This document shows positions 9,320-18,017 of a stretch of DNA of 64,000 nucleotides, one piece after another; position 1 is the stretch's first letter; each line of letters begins with the position of its first letter. The stretch spans positions 3,991,911 through 4,055,910 of the forward strand of contig NZ_LR723670.1 of assembly GCF_902502825.2 (NCBI RefSeq). The letters run 5' to 3'. The translations under genes and the position numbers were made by a program. The notes under the pieces are model-generated. The model made no database searches, had not been told where the DNA came from, and worked only from the letters and a program-made list of their open reading frames with translations. This stretch comes from Pseudorhizobium flavum. GTDB lineage: Bacteria; Pseudomonadota; Alphaproteobacteria; Rhizobiales; Rhizobiaceae.

Positions 9320-10119
9320 CGGAGGATGCGCTCGAGGTTCGTCACCTGACCAAGACCTTCGGAGGCGGTCGTTCGCTGTTCGGCGGCAGGCGCCATATGG
9401 TGACGGCGGTGGACCATGTGTCGCTCGCCCTGCGGAGCGGGGAAACGCTTGCGGTGGTGGGCGAAAGCGGCTCGGGCAAGAGCACGCTCGCCCGCATGGT
9501 AGTCGGGCTCGAACAGCCAACCAGCGGCGACATGATGATTGCGGGTCGAGACGCGGGTGAGTTGCGCCGGCAGGGCGCACGCGCCTTCGGCAAGGTCGTC
9601 CAATACGTCTTCCAGGATCCGGTCGCCTCGCTCAACCCGCGCAAGACGATCGGCGAAATCCTGGAGACGCCGTTGAAACTGCTGAACGGCTATGGCGCGG
9701 GCAAGCGGCGGGCGCGGATGACGGACCTCATGGATGCGGTCCAGATGCCGGCCGACACCCTGAGCCGCTATCCTCACGAGTTCTCGGGCGGACAGGCGCA
9801 GCGTATCGCCATTGCACGGTCGCTCGCGGCCGAGGCGCAGATCCTCATCCTGGACGAGCCGGTCAGCGCCCTGGATGTCTCGGTGCAGGCGCAGGTCCTG
9901 CTGCTCCTGCAGGAGTTGAAGCAGAGGTTCGGCCTGTCATACCTGTTCATTAGCCACGACCTCGCGGTGGTGGAGGCGATAGCCGACCAGGTCGCCGTCA
10001 TGTGCTCGGGACGGGTGGTGGAACAGGGGCCCGTGGAGGCCCTGTTCGGCAGCCCGCAGGATCCCTACACCCGGCAGTTGATCGGCAGCGCTCCGAGGAT
10101 GCGCAGGACCGGCCCCTGA
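9316..10119 (+). CDS. ABC transporter ATP-binding protein, DppF type
   Basis: A 267-residue ATPase that powers the peptide-type importer together with the ATPase domain of the preceding fusion protein. It shows Walker [10 protein letters not shown] near residue 49, a Q-loop in YVFQDPVASLNP, signature FSGGQAQRI near residue 155 and Walker B LILDEPVSALD near residue 176, with switch histidine in FISHDL. It begins within the stop of the previous gene (ATGA, 9316-9319) and is the last gene of the operon. Convergent gamma-glutamyltransferase ends 53 bases downstream. Confidence 0.94.
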   Translation: MTEDALEVRHLTKTFGGGRSLFGGRRHMVTAVDHVSLALRSGETLAVVGESGSGKSTLARMVVGLEQPTSGDMMIAGRDAGELRRQGARAFGKVVQYVFQDPVASLNPRKTIGEILETPLKLLNGYGAGKRRARMTDLMDAVQMPADTLSRYPHEFSGGQAQRIAIARSLAAEAQILILDEPVSALDVSVQAQVLLLLQELKQRFGLSYLFISHDLAVVEAIADQVAVMCSGRVVEQGPVEALFGSPQDPYTRQLIGSAPRMRRTGP

Positions 10120-10172
10120 GGCCTCAGGCAACTGTGTCGCCGCGGTTGTGCCGGTGAAGTCGTCCGCGTCGA

Positions 10173-11957
10173 CTATCTTCCCGCGGCATAGGCCTGCATC
10201 AGCCGTGGTGTCGCCGCTGCGCGAAGAAGCCCGTCCGCATCACGCCTTGCAGCCGTGAGGCGTCCCACCGTCCACGGGTCGGCTACGGTGACCTTGTGAC
10301 CGCGGCGCCGCAACTCGTCGAGGACATCCGCGCCGATACTACGTTCGACCATGATCTCCCCCGGTGAGCTCGTGCGTGGATAGAAGGAGCCCGGGAAGTG
10401 CGACGTGTGGAAGAGAGGTGTGTCGATCGCCGCCTGCAGGTTCTTTCCGTGATGGACATAGCGGAGGAAGAAGGGCAGCTGCCACTGATCCTGCTGGTCA
10501 CCACCCGGAGTGCCAAAGGCAAGGGTGGGGCGTCCTTCGTGAAGCGCGAGCGATGGAGTAAGGGTCGTGCGCGGCCGCTTGCCGGGCGCAAGCGATGTCG
10601 GCAGGCCGGGTTTCAGCCAGAACATCTGCGCGCGCGAATTCAGGGCGAAGCCAAGCCCGGGCACGATCGGTGACGACTGCAGCCAGCCACCGGATGGCGT
10701 CGTCGAGACCATGTTGCCCCACCGGTCGATGACGTCGATGTGAACGGTGTCGCCCCGCTTCTCTGACAGGTGTGCCATGGTCGGCTCGTAGACGGCGCCC
10801 TTGCCGCTCATCTCGTCGAGCATGGCAAGCGTGAGGTCGTACTGGTTTTCGTAGCCGGGAACGCGCCCCGGGCGCAGTTCATGTGACGCCTGCGCCCCGA
10901 TCAGCTTGCGGCGCTCGCGGTTGTAGGCGTCCGACAGCAGATGGTCGATCGGCACTTGGGAGAAGTTGACGTCGCCGTAGTAGACTTCCCGGTCGGCGAA
11001 GGCGAGCTTCATCGATTCCACCAGGGTGTGCACGAAATCGGGGCCGGCCGGATCCATCGACGCGATGTCGAAGTCCTTCAACAGTGCCAGCGACTGCAGC
11101 AGCACCGGGCCCTGTCCCCACGCGGCGGTCTTGGCGATCGTCCAGTCGTGGTAGTCGTAGGTCTGCGGCTCCTCGATGGTTGCTTCCCAGCCTGCCATGT
11201 CCTCCGCCGTCAGCACCCCCTTGTGGCGTTGCTTGCTGGCATCCATGACCTCGGCGGTCTGGAGGTAGCGGTCGATCGCTTCCGCAACGAAGCCGCGATA
11301 GAAGGCGTCGCGCGCGGCCTGGACCTGCTCCTCGCGACCGGACCTGGATTCCGCTTCGGCAATGATGCGCTTCCAGGTTTCGGCGAGCACCGGATTCCGG
11401 AAGTTGGAGAGAGGCTCGGGAACCGAGCCGCCCGGCAGCCAGGTCTGGTAGGATGTCGGCCACTCCTTCTCGAAGAGTGTTGCCATCCCCTTGATCGTCG
11501 CGGAGACGCGCGGCAGCACGGGATGCCCCTGCTCGGCATAGTAGATGGCAGGTTCCAGCACGTCCCGGACTGACATGGTGCCATAGTCGCGAAGCATCAG
11601 CATCCAGCCGTCGAATGCGCCGGGGATGACCGTCGCGAGCAGTCCGTCGCCAGGGATCAGCCGAAGCCCTTCTGCGGTGTAGTGCTCGATCGTGGCCCTT
11701 CTCGGCGCGGGCCCCTGGGCGCATATGACCTCGATCCTGTCGCGCTTCTTCGAATAGATGACGGCCGGCATGTCCCCGCCGGGTCCGCACAGGTGCGGCT
11801 CGACGACCTGCAGCACGAAACCGGCCGCCACGGCTGCATCGAATGCATTGCCGCCCTTCTCGAGGATGCTCATGCCGACCGCAGAGGCAATCCAGTGGGT
11901 CGAGGTGAAGACGCCGAATGTGCCGAGAATTTCGGGACGGGTGGTGAATTCGGTCAT
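10173..11957 (-). CDS. Gamma-glutamyltransferase family protein
   Basis: The start at 11957 (MTEFTTRPEILGTFGV) is chosen because AGAGGA precedes it and the frame upstream lacks family similarity. The 594-residue protein is a member of the Ntn-hydrolase gamma-glutamyltransferase family, which cleaves gamma-glutamyl amides and self-processes before a catalytic threonine. That residue is probably Thr404 in GDTVHIDVIDRWGNMVST, with the downstream Gly-Gly of the oxyanion pocket in TPSGGW. The early FDAAVAAGFVLQVVEPHLCG segment is also typical. No obvious signal peptide is present, so it may be cytoplasmic, unlike E. coli Ggt. Its place beside a peptide-type importer and a Rieske demethylase suggests a catabolic role on an imported gamma-glutamyl compound. 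Confidence 0.9.
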   Translation of the reverse strand: MTEFTTRPEILGTFGVFTSTHWIASAVGMSILEKGGNAFDAAVAAGFVLQVVEPHLCGPGGDMPAVIYSKKRDRIEVICAQGPAPRRATIEHYTAEGLRLIPGDGLLATVIPGAFDGWMLMLRDYGTMSVRDVLEPAIYYAEQGHPVLPRVSATIKGMATLFEKEWPTSYQTWLPGGSVPEPLSNFRNPVLAETWKRIIAEAESRSGREEQVQAARDAFYRGFVAEAIDRYLQTAEVMDASKQRHKGVLTAEDMAGWEATIEEPQTYDYHDWTIAKTAAWGQGPVLLQSLALLKDFDIASMDPAGPDFVHTLVESMKLAFADREVYYGDVNFSQVPIDHLLSDAYNRERRKLIGAQASHELRPGRVPGYENQYDLTLAMLDEMSGKGAVYEPTMAHLSEKRGDTVHIDVIDRWGNMVSTTPSGGWLQSSPIVPGLGFALNSRAQMFWLKPGLPTSLAPGKRPRTTLTPSLALHEGRPTLAFGTPGGDQQDQWQLPFFLRYVHHGKNLQAAIDTPLFHTSHFPGSFYPRTSSPGEIMVERSIGADVLDELRRRGHKVTVADPWTVGRLTAARRDADGLLRAAATPRLMQAYAAGR

Positions 11958-12139
11958 GTCGTGAAGTCCTCTGTGTATGTCATGCCTCGCGCCGATCGAG
12001 CGCGTTGTGCAGCCCGTCGCGCCCGACTTTGAAGCCACAGACTTCGACGTCAACCTATTTCGTGCGGTGTTAGTAACGCGGGCACGCATTCCGCCTTTCC
12101 GGCGATCGGGCGACAGCACCGCCCGTGCAAGCACGCAGG

Positions 12140-13225
12140 CTAGGCCTCGATCTCCACGTCGCCCATCGGGCGGGAGCAGCAGGCGAGGATGAAGCCATCA
12201 TCGATCTCGTCGTCGAGGATGCCGCCATTGTGATTCATCTCGACCTCGCCGGCGAGCTTGCGGACCTTGCAGGTGCCGCAGAGGCCGGATTCGCACGCTG
12301 CGGCGATACGTACTCCCGCGGCGCGCGCCGCCTGCAGGATCGTGTGGCCGGCCTCGCAGGCGCCCTCCTTGCCGGAGGCGGAGAAGAAGATTCTGGTCGG
12401 CTCCACACCACCATGATGGTCGGCGGTGGCGACCGGCGGTGGCGGCGCAACCGGGTGAAATGTCTCCTCGTGATAGTTGCCCATGTCGAAGCCGGCACCC
12501 GAAAGCGACTCGCGAACTGTCGCCATGAATGGCTCAGGCCCGCAGCAGAAGACGGTGCGGTCGAGGAAATCGGGCGCCAGCAGCGCTATCTTTGCCTTGT
12601 CGATACGCCCCTTCAGTCCCGACCACAGCTGTCCGCGCGACAACTGCTCGACGATCAGGCCGAGCGTGAATTGCGGCATGTCGCGAGCCCGTGCCTCCAG
12701 CTCCCAGCGAAAGATGATGTCGTCGGGCGAGCGGGCGCAATGGAGGAAGGTGATGTCGCTGTCGGGCGACCGGTCGCCAAGGTCACGCGTCATCGACATC
12801 ATCGGCGTAATGCCGGACCCGGCGGAGAGGAAGAGATATCTGTCGCCCGGATGGCGCGCATAGGAGAAGTCGCCATGCGGCCCGAAGGCCTTTAGCGTCA
12901 TGCCCGGCCGCAGATTGTCGAACATCCACCGCGTGCCGAGCGATCCCTTCTGTGCCTTCACGGTGACTGAAACCGTGTACGGCCGAGAGGGACTGGAGGA
13001 CAGCGTGTAGGTCCGCATCAGTGGCTCCGGTCTTGCCGGGATCTCCAGGGTCACGAATTGCCCGGGCAGGTAGCGGAACCAGACGCCCGGCCGGTCGGGC
13101 CGGAAGGTGAAGGTCATCACGTCGGGAGCTTCCGGCGTCACGGCGACGCATTCCAGCCGGTGTTCCCGGTCCGACCAGGGGCGCATCTCGTCGATGTGGC
13201 GATAGGTCGGCTGCACCATGTTCAT
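12140..13225 (-). CDS. Ferredoxin-NAD(P)H reductase component of a Rieske demethylase (GbcB-like)
   Basis: A flavin and iron-sulfur reductase of about 361 residues. An N-terminal FAD-binding barrel (RTYTLSSSPSRPYTVSVTVK) is followed by an NAD(P)-binding domain (FLSAGSGITPMMSM and FCCGPEPFM). A C-terminal plant-type 2Fe-2S domain has CESGLCGTC followed by a later Cys. The layout FNR-ferredoxin matches GbcB, the reductase of glycine betaine monooxygenase, and related stachydrine or carnitine demethylase reductases. It starts one base after the oxygenase stop (13227), so the two are co-translated; an ATG at 13219 is an alternative start. It passes electrons from NAD(P)H to the Rieske centre of the upstream gene. 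Confidence 0.88.
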   Translation of the reverse strand: MNMVQPTYRHIDEMRPWSDREHRLECVAVTPEAPDVMTFTFRPDRPGVWFRYLPGQFVTLEIPARPEPLMRTYTLSSSPSRPYTVSVTVKAQKGSLGTRWMFDNLRPGMTLKAFGPHGDFSYARHPGDRYLFLSAGSGITPMMSMTRDLGDRSPDSDITFLHCARSPDDIIFRWELEARARDMPQFTLGLIVEQLSRGQLWSGLKGRIDKAKIALLAPDFLDRTVFCCGPEPFMATVRESLSGAGFDMGNYHEETFHPVAPPPPVATADHHGGVEPTRIFFSASGKEGACEAGHTILQAARAAGVRIAAACESGLCGTCKVRKLAGEVEMNHNGGILDDEIDDGFILACCSRPMGDVEIEA

Positions 13226-13226
13226 C

Positions 13227-14480
13227 TCATGCCACCGCCGAAAGCGGCGCCGCCCCACCCTGCAGGCGGTTTGTCATGAAGGTCGTGTACCATTCGACGA
13301 ACTGCATGACCCCGCCCTCGTGCTCGGGCGAATAGGGACCGGGCTCGTAGGCGGGCGAGCGGATGCCGAAGGCATTCTCTTCGACGATCCGCCGGTCCTG
13401 GTCGTTCGTCATGTTCCAGACATGCGTCAGTTCATCGAGATCGTAGTCCACTCCCTCGACCGCGTCCCTGTGCACGAGCCATGTCGTCGTGACCGCCGTC
13501 TCCTCCGCCGATAGCGGCAGGACGCGGAAGGAGATCGCGTGGTCGACGAGGATGTGGTTCCAGGTCGTCGGGTAGTGGAAGAGCAGCATGGTCCCGATAT
13601 GCGAGGTCGTCACTTCGTCCGACAAGGGCCGGCGGACGGCCCTCTTGCCGGTCATGGTGTAGCTTTCGGCATCCTGGATCAGCGGCATGCGGGCGGTGCG
13701 AAACTGGCCCGAAGGGTCGATCCGGAATTGGCTCGGCAGCCCGGCCGCCTCGCAGCGTGCCCAATGCTCAGCAATGACCGGATCGTCTTTTGCGCCCTGA
13801 ACGCCCGTCGCGCTCGGAGCTTCCGGATAGGTGCGGCAGAGTTCCGGATGGTTGCTGGCGCAGTGGTAGCATTCCCGGTTGTTTTCCCAGACGAGCTTCC
13901 AGTTACCCTTTTCGATGATCGTGTTGCGGTGGGCGACCTTGGCCTCCCACAGCCGGTGCGGCTTCATGTAGGGCTCCATCGAAGCGCGTACCGGTGCAAA
14001 ATCGGCGGGCGTTGCGGCGAGGCAGATGAAGATATAGCCGGCGACGCTCTCGCAGGGGACAGGCTTCATCCCGAACTGTGCCTTGTCGAAGTCCTCGCCC
14101 ATCTGCCGCGCGAAGACCAGCGAACCATCGAGATCGTAGGTCCACTGGTGATAGGGGCAGACCAGTCGTGCAGAGGCGCCGCGTTCCTGCGTGCAGACGC
14201 GATGGCCGCGATGGCGACAGGTGTTGTGGAATGCACGGATGACGCCGTCCTTGCCCCTGACGATCACGACGGGATAGTCGCCGACTTGCACGGTGAAGTA
14301 GTTGCCGGCGCGAGGAATTTCGCAATCATGGCCGATGAACAGCCAGTCCTTGTACCAGATCTCCTCGAGATCGACCCGATGGAAATCGGGATCGATATAG
14401 AAGGGCTGTTCAAGGCTGAATCCGTCGGCTCGCGCCTTGAGCCGGCGAAGCATGTCGTCGCGCACATCCATGTTCTTCAT
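13227..14480 (-). CDS. Rieske non-haem iron oxygenase (GbcA-like N-demethylase alpha subunit)
   Basis: A 417-residue aromatic-ring-hydroxylating-type oxygenase. The Rieske cluster ligands are clear: Cys88-x-His90 in CRHRGH and Cys108-x2-His111 in CPYHQW. The catalytic domain carries ENNRECYHCASNHPEL, the mononuclear iron segment with two histidines. This last motif is characteristic of GbcA, stachydrine demethylase and related enzymes that remove N-methyl groups from quaternary amines. The substrate may be glycine betaine or a related betaine. ATG 14471 with AAAGGG upstream is an alternative start. It leads the operon with the reductase and perhaps the gamma-glutamyltransferase (183 bases further down), and diverges from a core-MetE methyltransferase. 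Confidence 0.88.
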   Translation of the reverse strand: MKNMDVRDDMLRRLKARADGFSLEQPFYIDPDFHRVDLEEIWYKDWLFIGHDCEIPRAGNYFTVQVGDYPVVIVRGKDGVIRAFHNTCRHRGHRVCTQERGASARLVCPYHQWTYDLDGSLVFARQMGEDFDKAQFGMKPVPCESVAGYIFICLAATPADFAPVRASMEPYMKPHRLWEAKVAHRNTIIEKGNWKLVWENNRECYHCASNHPELCRTYPEAPSATGVQGAKDDPVIAEHWARCEAAGLPSQFRIDPSGQFRTARMPLIQDAESYTMTGKRAVRRPLSDEVTTSHIGTMLLFHYPTTWNHILVDHAISFRVLPLSAEETAVTTTWLVHRDAVEGVDYDLDELTHVWNMTNDQDRRIVEENAFGIRSPAYEPGPYSPEHEGGVMQFVEWYTTFMTNRLQGGAAPLSAVA

Positions 14481-14827
14481 CCCTTTGCGGGACCGTTGGA
14501 TGGCTTAGCTGCGCATCGGCCGCCTGTTGGCGCCGTCGCCCGATCGCCCACCGCAACAAGTCGCTCCGTATCGACTTTGGGCCGGTCATTCTCCGTTCGA
14601 TGCAACAACTGGTGCGGCGCCGAACACCTGCAGGCTAGCAGAGGAGGAGCCGTCCCGAGATGTTCTTTCGCGACATCGCGACTGCGCAAACGGAACAGTC
14701 GGACAGGACACGATTTCCTCTCCGGTTCCGGCTCATCCTGTGGTATCGGCAAGGCGGTCGCCACGGAGGACGAGGATCGAGCCTTCTGATCCCGTCCGGA
14801 ATGCGCGACATCAACTGGAGGATCAGC
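14481..14827. promoter_or_regulatory. Divergent intergenic region between the Rieske oxygenase and MetE-like genes
   Basis: This 347-base gap must hold the promoters of both divergent units. The clearest structure is TCGCGA at 14668-14673 repeated at 14676-14681, each copy a perfect palindrome, spaced 8 bases centre to centre. It is a candidate regulator site. I looked for SAM- or SAH-riboswitch consensus, because a methionine-type enzyme follows, and did not find one. No small gene is convincing. Confidence 0.4.
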
Positions 14828-15922
14828 ATGCCGACACCACCTTTCCGCGCCGACCATGTCGGCAGTCTTCTTCGCCCGCGCCCGATTGCCGAGGCACGCG
14901 CCGCCCGCGCCGATGCGGCGACCCTGCGCGCCATCGAAGACGCGGAGATCCCGAAACTCATCAAGATGCAGGAAGAGGTCGGCCTGAAGGTTGTCACCGA
15001 CGGCGAAGCGCGTCGCGCCTTCTGGCATTTCGATTTCATGGGCATGCTTGACGGCATGGACATGGAGACCCGCGGAGAGGGCGTGCAGTTCCACGGAACG
15101 CAGATCCCGCCGGTGCATCCGGTGATCAACGGCAAGCTCGGCTTCCCGAAGGACCACCCGATGCTCGAGCACTTCACCTTTGTGAAGGACCACACCAGTG
15201 TCTGCCCGAAAATCTCGATTCCCGGTCCTTCCTGCGTGCATTTCCGCACCGACCCGGCCGACGTCCGTCCTGCCGAGTACAAGGATCCCGACGTGCTCTT
15301 TGCGGATATCGCCGAGACCTATCGTCAGGCCGTTGCCGCCTATTACGCTGCCGGCTGCCGATACCTGCAGCTCGATGATATCTTCTTTGCCTATCTCGGC
15401 GACCCGAAGCAGCGCGAGCAGCGCAAGGCCATGGGGCAGGATCCCGACTGGTTGATCGACCGCTATGCCTGGATGCTGGAAGAGGCGATCAAGGATCGTC
15501 CGTCCGACATGGTCATCGGCATGCACATGTGCCGCGGCAATTTCCGCTCAACATTTGCTGCCACCGGCGGCTACGACGCAGCCGCCGACGCGATCTTCAA
15601 CAAGACCAGCGTCGATATCTATTTCATGGAATACGATACCGACCGTGCCGGCGGGCTGGAGCCTCTGAAGCTCCTGCCGAAGGGCAAGAAGCGAATCATG
15701 GCTGGTTTCATCACCACGAAGACGGCGGAACTGGAATCGATCGACTGGCTGCGCAAGCAGTTCGAGGCCGCCTCCCAGTACGTGGACATGGATCAGCTGG
15801 GAATTGCACCGCAGTGCGGCTTCGCATCGACCGAGCACGGCAATGCGATCACCGAGGAAGACCAGCGGCGCAAGCTCGAGCTCGTCGTGAAGACCGCCCA
15901 GACGATCTGGGGAACAGCGTAA
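14828..15922 (+). CDS. Core-MetE (cobalamin-independent methionine synthase C-terminal domain) methyltransferase, YxjG/YxjH-like
   Basis: The start at 14828 has GGAGG at 14817-14821. The 364-residue protein equals only the catalytic C-terminal half of MetE; the N-terminal half is absent, as in YxjG/YxjH and other core-MetE proteins. It begins with HVGSLLRP and has EVGLKVVTDGEARRAFWHF. Zinc ligands are His233 and Cys235 in HMCRGN and Cys330 in QCGF. These bind the thiol acceptor, such as homocysteine. The methyl donor of this subfamily is uncertain: folate-linked and folate-independent donors are both known among core-MetE proteins. Being divergent from a betaine-type demethylase pair hints at one-carbon traffic between the pathways, which is inference. 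Confidence 0.88.
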   Translation: MPTPPFRADHVGSLLRPRPIAEARAARADAATLRAIEDAEIPKLIKMQEEVGLKVVTDGEARRAFWHFDFMGMLDGMDMETRGEGVQFHGTQIPPVHPVINGKLGFPKDHPMLEHFTFVKDHTSVCPKISIPGPSCVHFRTDPADVRPAEYKDPDVLFADIAETYRQAVAAYYAAGCRYLQLDDIFFAYLGDPKQREQRKAMGQDPDWLIDRYAWMLEEAIKDRPSDMVIGMHMCRGNFRSTFAATGGYDAAADAIFNKTSVDIYFMEYDTDRAGGLEPLKLLPKGKKRIMAGFITTKTAELESIDWLRKQFEAASQYVDMDQLGIAPQCGFASTEHGNAITEEDQRRKLELVVKTAQTIWGTA

Positions 15923-16061
15923 GGCTGTCCGCGAAGGCGGGCCCGGCCGTCGAGTGCGGGCCTGCCAACCTCCGTGGCATGGAGGCGTAATTAAGTCGGC
16001 CCGCCTGAGCGGCATTGGAGCCGGATTGACATGTCCGCGCGGTTCATGAAACATGGCGGTA

Positions 16062-16143
16062 TTCCGAGGGGGGCATCGTAACGGTGCTGAGATGGCGGTG
16101 AGCCGGACCCTTGAACCTGATCCGGGTCATACCGGCGTAGGAA
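16062..16143 (+). promoter_or_regulatory. TPP riboswitch (THI element)
   Basis: The sequence carries the main THI-box landmarks in order. TTCC opens P1 at 16062-16065, CTGAGA lies at 16087-16092, and ACCCTTGAACCTGATC and CCGGGTCATACCGGCG run from about 16107 to 16137. A closing GGAA lies at 16140-16143. CTGAGA is the pyrimidine-binding core, and the downstream box binds the pyrophosphate through Mg2+. It is followed by TTTTT at 16155-16159 and then by the permease start at 16296. It should repress the operon at 16296-20895 when thiamine pyrophosphate is abundant. I cannot tell transcriptional from translational control. Confidence 0.93.
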
Positions 16144-16295
16144 CGGAAACGGCCTTTTTCGGCGCCAATTCTCTTCTCCGCTTTGCCTGGATCTCCGTGA
16201 TTGACGTCGGGAGATCGAACCATGCCATGCACATCAAGACCTAGCCCTCGGACAAAACGCCCGCCAGCCGCCTCATCCATGCGTTAGGTCGAGCC

Positions 16296-17054
16296 ATGCC
16301 ACCCCGCCACATGGGGATGGGACTCGTCGGGCTGCTGGTGCTCTGGCAGGCCGGCATTTGGCTCTTCCAACCCCCCGCCTATATCCTGCCGCCGCCGGCG
16401 GACATCCTTGCCGCGTTCGCCCGCCAGGGCGGTTTCCTGCTTCGCAACAGCCTGGTCACCATCGCCGAGATCGCGATCGGGCTCGGCTGTGGCGCAGTTC
16501 TGGGTGCGCTCGCGGCGCTTGCCGCCGCCGCCTTCCCCCGTGCCGGCCGGCTGATCTGGCCGGCCGTCCTGGTGCTGCAGGGGCTGCCGGTCTTCGTGCT
16601 GGCGCCGATCCTCGTGTTGTGGTTCGGGTTCGGGATCGCCTCCAAGGCCGTCATGGCGACGATCATCATCTTCTTCCCGGTCGCTTCGGCCTTTGCTGAT
16701 GGCCTGCGGCGGACCGAACCTGCGATCCTCGATGCCGTTGCGCTGACCTCGGCGACCCATTGGCAGACCCTTCGCTACATCCGCGCGCCCCTGGCTCTGC
16801 CGGGCCTGGTATCGGGCCTCCGCGTTGCCGCGCCCCTTGCGCCGATCGGCGCCGTGGTCGGCGAATGGGTCGGGGCGTCGGCCGGGCTGGGCTTTGTCAT
16901 GGTGCAGGCGAATGCCCGCATGCAGACCGACATCGTCTTCGCCGCCATGGTGCTTCTTGCCGTGCTCACCCTTGTGCTGCGGCTTGCGGTCGATGTCGCG
17001 ACAGCCCGTATCACCCCATGGGCGCCGGAAGTCCACCACACCGATCCAAGATAG
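16296..17054 (+). CDS. thiX: ABC transporter permease, ThiX-like (thiamine precursor uptake)
   Basis: A 252-residue inner-membrane permease of the SsuC/TauC/ThiX class. Hydrophobic segments span most of its length, and it has the permease signature region around SATHWQTLRYIRAPLALPGL and the late EWVGASAGLGFVMVQANARM. It is the first gene after the TPP riboswitch and is followed 18 bases later by an NMT1/THI5-like binding protein, the usual ThiX-ThiY pair. The ThiZ ATPase that normally accompanies them is absent from this window. The ribosome-binding site before 16296 is weak (AGG), and ATG 16311 is a possible alternative start. The symbol rests on riboswitch plus ThiY context. Confidence 0.8.
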   Translation: MPPRHMGMGLVGLLVLWQAGIWLFQPPAYILPPPADILAAFARQGGFLLRNSLVTIAEIAIGLGCGAVLGALAALAAAAFPRAGRLIWPAVLVLQGLPVFVLAPILVLWFGFGIASKAVMATIIIFFPVASAFADGLRRTEPAILDAVALTSATHWQTLRYIRAPLALPGLVSGLRVAAPLAPIGAVVGEWVGASAGLGFVMVQANARMQTDIVFAAMVLLAVLTLVLRLAVDVATARITPWAPEVHHTDPR

Positions 17055-17072
17055 TTAGCCGGAGAAACATTC

Positions 17073-18017
17073 ATGAGAATACGTTTTCTTTCCTGGGCCG
17101 TCGCTGCCATGCTTGCCTGGCCGGTACCGTCCCACGCCGCCGATCGCCTGACGATCATGCTGGAGTGGTTCGTCAACCCGGACCACGCCCCCATGATTGT
17201 CGCGCAGCAGAAGGGATTGTTCGAAGCGGCAGGCCTTGATGTGGAACTGATCCCGCCTGCCGATCCGTCCTCCGTCCCGCGACTGGTTGCGGCAAGACAG
17301 GCGGATGTCGGTGTCCATTATCAGCCGAACCTCTATCTGGACCACGCAGCCGGTCTGCCGCTCGTCCGCTTCGGCACGCTGGTGGAGACGCCGCTGAACA
17401 CGGTGACGGTGCTAGCAGAGGGGCCTATCAAGACGCTTGCGGACCTCAAGGGCAGGAAGATCGGCTTCTCTGTCTCCGGCTTCGAGGATGCCATGCTGAA
17501 GCGCATGCTCGCCGCCGAAGGCGTGGCTCTCGACGAGGTGGAACTCGTCAACGTCAACTTCGCGCTGACCTCGTCGCTGCTCGCGGGACAGGTCGACGCA
17601 ACGGTCGGTGGATTCCGCAACTTCGAACTGACCCAGATCCGGCTCGCTGGAGGCGAGGCGCGCTCGTTCTTTCCGGAGGAGCATGGCGTGCCGGTTTACG
17701 ACGAGTTGATCTTCATCGCCCACAAGGATCTCTCCGGCGATGATCGTCTGCGGCGATTCCTCCAGGCGGTGGAAGAGGCCAGCATCTTCCTGACCAATCA
17801 TCCGGATGAAGCATGGTCGCTGTTCATCGCGGCATATCCTGATCTCGACGACGAACTCAACCGCCAGGCTTTCCGCGATACCCTTCCGCGCTTTGCCAAG
17901 CGTCCGGCTGCGCTGGACAGGGGCCGCTATGAGAAGTTCGGCGCGTTCCTGGCGGAGAGCGGGCTGATCGATAAGGCGCCGACCGTCGAAGACCTTGCGG
18001 TCGAAATCGGCGGATGA
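17073..18017 (+). CDS. thiY: ABC substrate-binding protein, NMT1/THI5 family (ThiY-like)
   Basis: A 314-residue periplasmic protein with a signal peptide ending SHAADRL. It is followed by TIMLEWFVNPDHAPMIVAQQ, the characteristic opening of ThiY/THI5-like proteins that bind the pyrimidine precursor of thiamine (formyl-aminopyrimidine or HMP). AGGKxxGFSVSG-like and GGFRNFELTQ segments fit the NMT1 fold. It lies in a TPP-riboswitch operon, which supports a thiamine-precursor ligand. Its stop overlaps the start of the next gene by ATGA (18014-18017), linking it to a TRAP membrane subunit rather than to the expected ATPase. Confidence 0.83.
   Translation: MRIRFLSWAVAAMLAWPVPSHAADRLTIMLEWFVNPDHAPMIVAQQKGLFEAAGLDVELIPPADPSSVPRLVAARQADVGVHYQPNLYLDHAAGLPLVRFGTLVETPLNTVTVLAEGPIKTLADLKGRKIGFSVSGFEDAMLKRMLAAEGVALDEVELVNVNFALTSSLLAGQVDATVGGFRNFELTQIRLAGGEARSFFPEEHGVPVYDELIFIAHKDLSGDDRLRRFLQAVEEASIFLTNHPDEAWSLFIAAYPDLDDELNRQAFRDTLPRFAKRPAALDRGRYEKFGAFLAESGLIDKAPTVEDLAVEIGG

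Noticed and set aside
14481..14827. Possible SAM- or SAH-riboswitch before the MetE-like gene
   Set aside because: I looked for the conserved SAM-II and SAH cores and did not see them; only short palindromes were found.
16053..16244. Small plus-strand open frame of 63 codons
   Set aside because: It spans the TPP riboswitch, whose conserved boxes explain the sequence; the protein has no recognisable features.
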